Source: Acidobacteriota bacterium (GTDB taxonomy: Bacteria; Acidobacteriota; Vicinamibacteria; Vicinamibacterales; UBA2999). Taken from it: a stretch of DNA of 5,630 nt. The position numbers were made by a program, and so were the translations under genes. Positions 1 through 5,630 of this stretch are shown piece by piece; the first letter of the stretch is position 1, and every line of letters starts with the position of its first letter. Location of the stretch: contig JACCSI010000055.1 in NCBI GenBank assembly GCA_013813075.1, positions 1 to 5,630 of the forward strand, in the 5' to 3' direction. The notes beneath the pieces are model-generated. The model searched no databases. It was given only the letters and a program-made list of their open reading frames with translations, and was not told where the DNA came from.

Positions 1-416
1 GCCTCATCAGGGGCGACGTCGTCCTCAGCCCCGAGAACCAACGCAGATGACGGCTCGTCGGTCTGCTCGACTGCGGGGGCCGTCGGCGGCCTCATCGTCT
101 TAATCAGTCGTGGCGGCGGCAACACCGGCGCAGCAGGCTTGGCGGGTTCGGCCGTCACGCCTGCCTTCTTGAGCGTGGGCGCGCCACTCTTTTTGTTGAC
201 TGGCTTGACGGCGCTCTCGGAGAACACATCGCCCTTCGGCAATTCGATGCCGCGCTGTCGTGAGAGGCGGTCGACAAACTGTCGCGCCACGATCTCTTCG
301 AGCGTGCTTGAAGCGCTCTTCAGCTCGATGCCGTGATTCTGCTTCAGTAGCTGCAGCACTTCCTGGCTGGTCGTGTTCAGCAGTTCAGCGACTTTATAGA
401 TCCGGACTGTAGACAA
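1..416 (-). CDS. infB: Translation initiation factor IF-2, N-terminal part (truncated by window edge)
   Basis: IF-2 is the GTPase that brings fMet-tRNA to the 30S subunit and promotes subunit joining. Only the first 138 codons are in the window; the GTPase and tRNA-binding domains lie beyond the left edge. From a TTG start at 416-414 the protein begins (M)STVRIYKVAELLNTTSQEV. Residues about 4-52 look like the small helical IF2_N domain, continuing through LKSASSTLEEIVARQF. A basic and Pro/Ala-rich linker follows (for example PAKPAAPVLPPPR), then an acidic stretch, as expected for the poorly conserved IF-2 linker. I chose the TTG because a GAGGAAG ribosome binding site sits at 429-423, six bases upstream, and because the conserved domain begins right after it. 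The frame stays open upstream to a TAG at 569-567, so GTG starts at 524 or 506 would give an extended N-terminus but have no comparable ribosome binding site. It is the last visible gene of the rimP-nusA-infB operon. Confidence 0.93.
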   Translation of the reverse strand, partial: MSTVRIYKVAELLNTTSQEVLQLLKQNHGIELKSASSTLEEIVARQFVDRLSRQRGIELPKGDVFSESAVKPVNKKSGAPTLKKAGVTAEPAKPAAPVLPPPRLIKTMRPPTAPAVEQTDEPSSALVLGAEDDVAPDE

Positions 417-604
417 ATCTGTCTTCCTCGTGGGCGATCGCTCTGAGCGTCGGGGCGTTGCGGCTCCCGGCTGTCGGCTTTCGGTATCTTCCGCCGGCGC
501 ATCCACCTCGTCGTCGGTTTGCACCGGCGTATCCGCGGCGTGCCTTCTGTAACTTCCGCGCCTGTCCTATTGCGACTTCTCGATGACGCGAGCTGCCACT
601 GCCT
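417..604 (-). other. nusA-infB gap lacking ylxR, with a 13-codon mini-ORF
   Basis: This 188-bp gap sits where many bacteria carry ylxR. No frame shows the YlxR signature (a cysteine pair in an R-x-C-x-G-C-like start followed by an RNA-binding core), so I find no ylxR. A GTG at 608-606 overlaps the nusA stop (GTGA) and opens a 13-codon frame, VKAVAARVIEKSQ, that ends at TAG 569-567. It may be chance. Below that stop the infB frame is open, and positions 533-475 read ADTPVQTDDEVDAPAEDTES. This acidic, D/E/A/T-rich composition resembles the NusA tail just upstream. I see no terminator or promoter here. Confidence 0.5.
423..429 (-). promoter_or_regulatory. Ribosome binding site of infB (fixes the TTG start)
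   Basis: On the minus strand GAGGAAG lies six bases before the TTG at 416-414. It is the best Shine-Dalgarno match in the nusA-infB gap and is the main reason to prefer TTG over the upstream in-frame GTG codons at 524 and 506. Confidence 0.7.
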
Positions 605-1981
<1,377 letters not shown>

Positions 1982-1986
1982 GTCCT

Positions 1987-2463
1987 TCAGAACTCCACCT
2001 CTAGCCGCGCGCGCCTGATCAATGCGAGCTGCAGGCGAATCACCTTGCCGCCCTCATTTTCGAACAGGACGTCGCCGCCCTCCATGCCGCGGAGGCGTCC
2101 GGCAAACGCCGTCTGCCGGTTGACGGGCTCACGCATCACGATCTTCGCAAGCCTGCCAATGAACCGCGTGTAATCTTTCGCGTCGCGGAGCGGACGATCT
2201 AGCCCCGGCGACGAAACCTCGAGCGTGTAGCTGGCGGGCAGCAAGTCGTCAACATCGAGAATCGTGCTGAGTTCGTGCGCCACCCGTTCGCAGTCGGTGA
2301 TGCTGACGCACTCTTCCGGCGTTGCCGCCGGACCTGGGCGGTCCAGAATCACCCGTAGGACGTCCTGTCCGCCTTCACGGCGCATGACGACGTCATCGAT
2401 CTGTAATTCGTACGTTTCGGCCACGCGGGCCGCGATCTCGCGAATGCGCTCGAGTGGGGTCAA
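1987..2463 (-). CDS. rimP: Ribosome maturation factor RimP
   Basis: RimP binds the 30S subunit and is needed for its efficient maturation. The 158-residue product matches the usual family length of about 150-160. An alpha/beta N-terminal domain (about 1-87) is followed by a C-terminal SH3-like domain (about 88-158). The family hallmark is plain: VSITDCERVAHELSTILD at 53-70, then YTLEVSSPGLDRPL at 79-92. The start is TTG at 2463-2461 (TTG ACC CCA CTC), preceded by AAGG at 2474-2471 running into a G-tract, with a seven-base spacer. No ATG gives the conserved N-terminus, so the TTG is well supported. It is the first gene of the rimP-nusA-infB unit and follows a leader containing a terminator-like hairpin. 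Its stop (1989-1987) is five bases from the nusA ATG. Confidence 0.95.
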   Translation of the reverse strand: MTPLERIREIAARVAETYELQIDDVVMRREGGQDVLRVILDRPGPAATPEECVSITDCERVAHELSTILDVDDLLPASYTLEVSSPGLDRPLRDAKDYTRFIGRLAKIVMREPVNRQTAFAGRLRGMEGGDVLFENEGGKVIRLQLALIRRARLEVEF

Positions 2464-2625
2464 CAGCCCCCCTTAAACACAAAAAGTGGGCAAAAGGCCC
2501 ACTCTTGTTTCCCAGACTTCGACCGGACTCTACATCTTAACACGGCAGATCGCCCACGATATCTTGAGAGGAGGCCGCGAGACCGCGGACACCGCGCTGT
2601 CCCCGACGATCCCCCAAAGCAGGTG
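2464..2625 (-). promoter_or_regulatory. rimO-rimP intergenic leader, candidate attenuator
   Basis: This 162-bp region precedes the rimP operon. Besides the terminator-like hairpin at 2503-2481, it holds a second GTGGGCGA at 2557-2550. That copy can pair with TTGCCCAC at 2493-2486, the terminator's 3' arm plus two loop bases, giving eight pairs with one G-U. This pairing would exclude the terminator. The upstream copy also sits in a small ATCG/CGAT hairpin (2560-2557 with 2552-2549), which could mask it. Two GC-rich 5-bp hairpins (CCGCG/CGCGG at 2575-2588 and GGACA/TGTCC at 2587-2602) follow the rimO stop and have no U-tract. A TTAAGAT at 2540-2534 resembles a -10 element but has no convincing -35; if it were the only promoter, the alternative arm would not be transcribed. 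What signal it senses, if any, cannot be read from the sequence. Confidence 0.4.
2481..2503 (-). terminator. Intrinsic-terminator-like hairpin in the rimP leader
   Basis: On the minus strand AGTGGGC (2503-2497), a CTTTT loop (2496-2492) and GCCCACT (2491-2485) form a perfect 7-bp stem. The stem can extend by a G-U and two A-U pairs using AAG at 2506-2504. The T-run at 2485-2481 follows at once, the form of a Rho-independent terminator. The plus strand has no comparable T-run, so the minus orientation is favoured. The T-run ends 17 nt before the rimP TTG. It could end rimO transcripts, act as an attenuator of rimP-nusA-infB, or both. Confidence 0.75.
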
Positions 2626-3999
2626 CTAGCGGGGCCGCGCGACGAGGTCGTAACCGGCTGCTCCGACGATTTCGACGTTGAGAAAGTCTCCCACCGCGAC
2701 CAGGTCGGGGTCCACGTCGGTGAGGTATACCATCGCGTCGATGTCGGGAGCCTGGCCCTGCAGCCGACCGCGCAACACCAGCTCGTGCTCGCGAGACCGG
2801 CCGTCGACGACCAGACGCCCCCGCTCGCCAATTCGCGCCTTTTGTTGCCTTGTAACGATCTGTTTCTGGCGAGCCATCAGGCGGGACTGGCGCTTCTTCT
2901 TGACGCCCGTCGGGACGTCGTCGTTCAAGTCGAATGCGGTGGTGCCCTCTTCGTGCGAATAGGTAAACACGCCAACGTGGTCGAAGCCGGTGTTTTCGAC
3001 GAATCCGACAAGTTGGTCGAAGTCCTGCTCGGTCTCTCCGGGAAAGCCGACGATAAAGGTGGTGCGCAGCGTGACGCCCGGCACCCGGTCACGAATCCTG
3101 CTCAACAGTGCTTCGTACCCCGCGCGCGTCCCGGGCCGCTTCATTCTCCGCAGGACGGCGTCCGCGGCGTGCTGCAGCGGCAGGTCGATGTATTTGCAGA
3201 CCTTGTCGCACTCGGCCATGGCGTCAATCACATCGTCCGAGATCGTGGTCGGATAGAGGTAGAGCAGTCGAATCCACTCCAGGCCTTCAACGGCGTTCAG
3301 TTCGCGGAGCAGCTTGGGCAGCGCCCCACGCTCTTTGCGGTCGATCCCGAAGAAGGTGGTGTCCTGCGAGATCAGCAGCAGTTCCTTCACGCCGGTCGCC
3401 GCGAGCTGACGCGCTTCCTGCACGATCGATTCTGACGTGCGGCTGCGATAGCGTCCACGCATTTTCGGAATAATGCAGAACGCGCACTTGTAATCGCACC
3501 CTTCCGCAATCTTCAGATAGGCGTAGTGGCCGGGTGTGGCGAGTCGACGTGGTGTCTGGGCGTCATACAGATAATCCGGCAGATCGATACCGAAGCGCGG
3601 CGCCTGCCGGTGAAACGTGACCGGGGCGTTGCTGCCGTGAAGAAGTGAAGCCTGCGGTCCCGCGATGGCCTGGATGATCAGGGGGATTTCGCCGGTGCCC
3701 AGTAGCGCGTCGATTTCGGGAATCTCGTGCTTCAACTCGTCGCGATAGCGCTCGGCCATACACCCCGTGACGATCAGCCGCCGGCCCGGGACCTGCTTCT
3801 TGAGCTCCGCCATTTCGAGAATCGTGTCGATCGATTCCTGCTTGGCGCGATCGATAAACGCGCAGGTGTTGACCACCAACACGTCGGCGCCCTCGGCCTC
3901 GGACGTGATCTCGTGACCCGCCTGTTCGGCGAGGCCTAGCATCACCTCGGAATCGACAAGATTCTTGGGGCAACCGAGGGACACGAACCCGATTTTCAT
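2626..3999 (-). CDS. rimO: Ribosomal protein S12 methylthiotransferase RimO
   Basis: RimO is a radical SAM enzyme that adds a methylthio group to the beta-carbon of a conserved aspartate of ribosomal protein S12 (Asp88 or Asp89 in E. coli numbering). The 457 residues are in the usual range. The N-terminal UPF0004 domain has the three cysteines that bind the auxiliary [4Fe-4S] cluster: C10 (SLGCPKNLVDSE), C46 (VNTCAF) and C80 (VTGCMAERY). The radical SAM motif C-x3-C-x2-C is at C168, C172 and C175, within AEGCDYKCAFCIIPKMRGRY. A C-terminal TRAM domain spans about 390-453. SLGCPKNLVDSE and the TRAM end favour RimO over the tRNA enzyme MiaB. The start is ATG at 3999, with GGGAG at 4016-4012 upstream, a rather long spacer of 12 nt. 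It lies between asnS and the rimP operon. No strong terminator directly follows its stop; the first good one is the leader hairpin at 2503-2481. Confidence 0.95.
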   Translation of the reverse strand: MKIGFVSLGCPKNLVDSEVMLGLAEQAGHEITSEAEGADVLVVNTCAFIDRAKQESIDTILEMAELKKQVPGRRLIVTGCMAERYRDELKHEIPEIDALLGTGEIPLIIQAIAGPQASLLHGSNAPVTFHRQAPRFGIDLPDYLYDAQTPRRLATPGHYAYLKIAEGCDYKCAFCIIPKMRGRYRSRTSESIVQEARQLAATGVKELLLISQDTTFFGIDRKERGALPKLLRELNAVEGLEWIRLLYLYPTTISDDVIDAMAECDKVCKYIDLPLQHAADAVLRRMKRPGTRAGYEALLSRIRDRVPGVTLRTTFIVGFPGETEQDFDQLVGFVENTGFDHVGVFTYSHEEGTTAFDLNDDVPTGVKKKRQSRLMARQKQIVTRQQKARIGERGRLVVDGRSREHELVLRGRLQGQAPDIDAMVYLTDVDPDLVAVGDFLNVEIVGAAGYDLVARPR

Positions 4000-4104
4000 A
4001 GGGGCTGCAATCTCCCAGTGTACGCGATGCGGGTCTGGCCATGCCGCTGGCCGGCGTCTACGCAGGACTCACGCGGATTTCACGCCCGCACCGGGTCGTG
4101 GCCG
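4000..4104 (-). other. asnS-rimO intergenic region
   Basis: This 105-bp spacer holds the putative rimO ribosome binding site (4016-4012). I find no U-tract terminator. A GGCC-based inverted repeat near 4037-4054 is short and lacks a T-run. A TACACT near 4023-4018 is a poor -10 match with no partner and is too close to the start. Co-transcription of asnS and rimO is possible but not shown. Confidence 0.4.
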
Positions 4105-5400
4105 CTAGGGGTAGAGACGGTACAGCATGCGCGGATATGGAATCGTCTCGCGCACGTGTTCGAGACCACAGATCCAGGTGACGCATCGCTCGATGCCCAT
4201 GCCGAAACCACCGTGCGGGACGGAGCCGTAGCGGCGCAGATCGAGATACCACTCGAACGCCTCGGGCGGGAGTTGGTGTTCCTTGATTCGCTGCAGAAGC
4301 AGATCGTAGTCGTCGAGTCTCTGGCCGCCTCCGATGATTTCGCCGTAGCCTTCTGGGGCCAGGACGTCTACGCACAAGGCCCGATCCGGTTGATTCGGGT
4401 CCGGCTTCATGTAGAAGGCCTTGATCGCGGCGGGGTAGTGCGTGACGCAGACCGGTCGATCGAATTGCTGCGACAGCACCGTTTCGTCGGTGCCGCCAAG
4501 GTCGCCGCCCACTTGGAAGGGCACGCCTTTGTCGAGGAGGATTTTGGCGGCCTCGTCGTAATGAAGGCGCGGAAACGGTGTCGTCACGGTTTCGAGTTTT
4601 GAGGTGTCGCGCTCGAGCACCTTCAGTTCAGTGGCGCGCTTGTCGAGGACGCGCGCGACGACCGAACTGACGAGTCCTTCTGCGAGTGCAATCACGTCGT
4701 TCAAGTCCGCATACGCCATTTCCGGTTCGACCATCCAGAACTCGGTGAGGTGGCGACGTGTCTTGCTTTTCTCGGCCCGAAAGGTCGGACCAAACGCGTA
4801 GACGCGGCCGAGCGCCATGGCGTTGGCTTCGTTGTACAACTGCCCGCTCTGTGTCAGAAATGCAGTTTCGTCCTCGAAGTACTGCACCGGGAAGAGCGTC
4901 GTGGTGCCCTCGCACGCCGCGGGCGTGAAAATCGGGGTGTCGGCGAGGATGAAGCCCTGGTGGTTGAAGAAATCACGGACGGCGTTGATGATCTCGTGCC
5001 GCACCTTCAGGATGGCGGTCTGGCGTTCGGCGCGAATCCACAGATGACGGCGGTCGAGCAGATAGTCGACGCCATGCTCCTTGGGCGTAATCGGATAGTC
5101 GGTCGCGGTGGAGACGACTTCAAGGGCATGGGCCGTGAGTTCGTACCCGCCCTTGGCGCGCTGGTCCTCGCGCACAGTGCCGGTCACGATGATCGAGCTC
5201 TCCTGTGACAAGTGATCGGCCGCCTTGAAGGTTTCTTCGGGCACGTCGTTTTTGCCCATCACGACCTGCAGGAATCCGGTGCCGTCACGAACGACGAGAA
5301 AGTGAATTTTGCCGCTGGACCGGCGATTGTGAAGCCATCCTTTGATGGTAACGGTCTGGCCGACGAACTCGCCGATGCGATCGATATAGACGTGGGTCAT
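4105..5400 (-). CDS. asnS: Asparaginyl-tRNA synthetase (class IIb)
   Basis: AsnRS charges tRNA(Asn) with asparagine using ATP in the cytoplasm. The 431-residue product matches the compact bacterial form (about 430). An N-terminal OB-fold anticodon-binding domain (about 1-105, with [23 protein letters not shown]) precedes the class II catalytic core. Motif 1 ends at P156. Motif 2 starts at [19 protein letters not shown] (203-221), with the ATP-binding R208, and continues into WMVEPEMAY. Motif 3 is [10 protein letters not shown] at 396-405, with R405. [13 protein letters not shown] at 163-175 and [13 protein letters not shown] at 180-192 are typical of AsnRS rather than bacterial AspRS, which is larger and has a GAD insertion. 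A dual-specificity or archaeal-like AspRS is the main alternative and is less likely. The start is ATG at 5400; only a weak AGGC element lies upstream. It begins 80 bp after the preceding sugar-isomerase-like gene, with no obvious terminator between them. Its presence implies direct charging of tRNA(Asn). Confidence 0.93.
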   Translation of the reverse strand: MTHVYIDRIGEFVGQTVTIKGWLHNRRSSGKIHFLVVRDGTGFLQVVMGKNDVPEETFKAADHLSQESSIIVTGTVREDQRAKGGYELTAHALEVVSTATDYPITPKEHGVDYLLDRRHLWIRAERQTAILKVRHEIINAVRDFFNHQGFILADTPIFTPAACEGTTTLFPVQYFEDETAFLTQSGQLYNEANAMALGRVYAFGPTFRAEKSKTRRHLTEFWMVEPEMAYADLNDVIALAEGLVSSVVARVLDKRATELKVLERDTSKLETVTTPFPRLHYDEAAKILLDKGVPFQVGGDLGGTDETVLSQQFDRPVCVTHYPAAIKAFYMKPDPNQPDRALCVDVLAPEGYGEIIGGGQRLDDYDLLLQRIKEHQLPPEAFEWYLDLRRYGSVPHGGFGMGIERCVTWICGLEHVRETIPYPRMLYRLYP

Positions 5401-5480
5401 TAGGGTGCCTGGGATCGCCTCGAGTGCCGTGGCGCCTTGGATGCCGATGTGCCGCCGATGTCCTTGGCGTGCCTGGACGG

Positions 5481-5630
5481 TCAGAAAGCCTGCGGGTTTT
5501 CGAAGCTCATGTCGAGCAGCCTCTCGAACCGTTTACGTGCCTTGTCGACCTGTTCCAGCACGGCCTTCGGTGTCGACGTGTTGGCAACCTCGAACATCCA
5601 GGGGCCGTCATAGCCGACTTTCTGTAACTC
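5481..5630 (-). CDS. Probable sugar phosphate isomerase/epimerase (xylose isomerase-like TIM barrel), C-terminal end
   Basis: Only the last 49 codons are present, entering from the right edge and ending at TGA 5483-5481. The peptide starts [19 protein letters not shown] and continues into a charged helix ([17 protein letters not shown]), ending in QAF. A glycine-containing K-V-G-Y-D-G-P segment, then a strand ending in a conserved glutamate (MFEV), then a terminal helix, is the usual close of AP-endonuclease-2/xylose-isomerase-like TIM barrels annotated as sugar phosphate isomerases or epimerases. In that family the glutamate often helps bind the metal. The substrate cannot be told from this fragment. 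It is in the same direction as asnS, 80 bp upstream of it, and I see no terminator in the spacer (5401-5480). Confidence 0.65.
   Translation of the reverse strand, partial: ELQKVGYDGPWMFEVANTSTPKAVLEQVDKARKRFERLLDMSFENPQAF

Noticed and set aside
2534..2540. TTAAGAT as the -10 box of a rimP promoter
   Set aside because: It matches only four of six consensus bases, and the sequence 17 bp upstream does not resemble TTGACA. It is kept only as a possibility in the leader entry.
2623..3435. 270-residue open frame on the plus strand opposite rimO
   Set aside because: It is fully antisense to a gene with complete RimO motifs. Long antisense frames are expected in GC-rich coding DNA, and its translation shows no recognisable family motif.
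4037..4054. GGCC-based inverted repeat between asnS and rimO as a terminator
   Set aside because: The stem is only four perfect pairs on the coding strand, with a C-A mismatch beyond, and no T-run follows.
4018..4602. 194-residue open frame on the plus strand opposite the end of asnS
   Set aside because: It is a shadow of asnS motif 3 and neighbouring codons, with no independent motif.

Overview
This is a GC-rich bacterial chromosomal segment in which every gene I can support lies on the minus strand, so transcription runs from high to low coordinates. In that order they are: the last 49 codons of a probable sugar phosphate isomerase/epimerase-type TIM-barrel protein (5630-5481), asnS (5400-4105), rimO (3999-2626), rimP (2463-1987), nusA (1981-605), and the first 138 codons of infB (416 to the left edge). 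It is a conserved translation/transcription housekeeping locus. I see no phage, insertion sequence, CRISPR or defence genes.

The rimP-nusA-infB order is the classic nusA operon. RimP matures the 30S subunit, NusA is the pausing/termination/antitermination factor, and IF-2 places initiator tRNA on the ribosome. rimO, just upstream, modifies ribosomal protein S12, so three of the genes act on the small subunit. asnS provides Asn-tRNA(Asn). The usual ylxR (and rplGA) genes between nusA and infB are not present; a 188-bp gap sits there instead.

The most interesting stretch is the 162-bp leader between rimO and rimP. It holds an intrinsic-terminator-like hairpin with a U-tract that ends only 17 nt before the rimP start codon. 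Any promoter for rimP must therefore lie upstream of the hairpin, and RNA polymerase must read through it. A second copy of the hairpin's 5' arm lies about 55 nt upstream and could pair with the 3' arm instead, which is the architecture of an attenuator. A second oddity is the 100-residue acidic, internally repetitive tail on NusA.

Organism: the high GC, the operon order, the TTG starts and the style of the IF-2 N-terminus (a short VRIYKVAELL-type domain followed by a Pro/Ala-rich linker) would fit an Acidobacteriota-like lineage, possibly Vicinamibacteria. This is impression-level inference that I cannot verify without a search.
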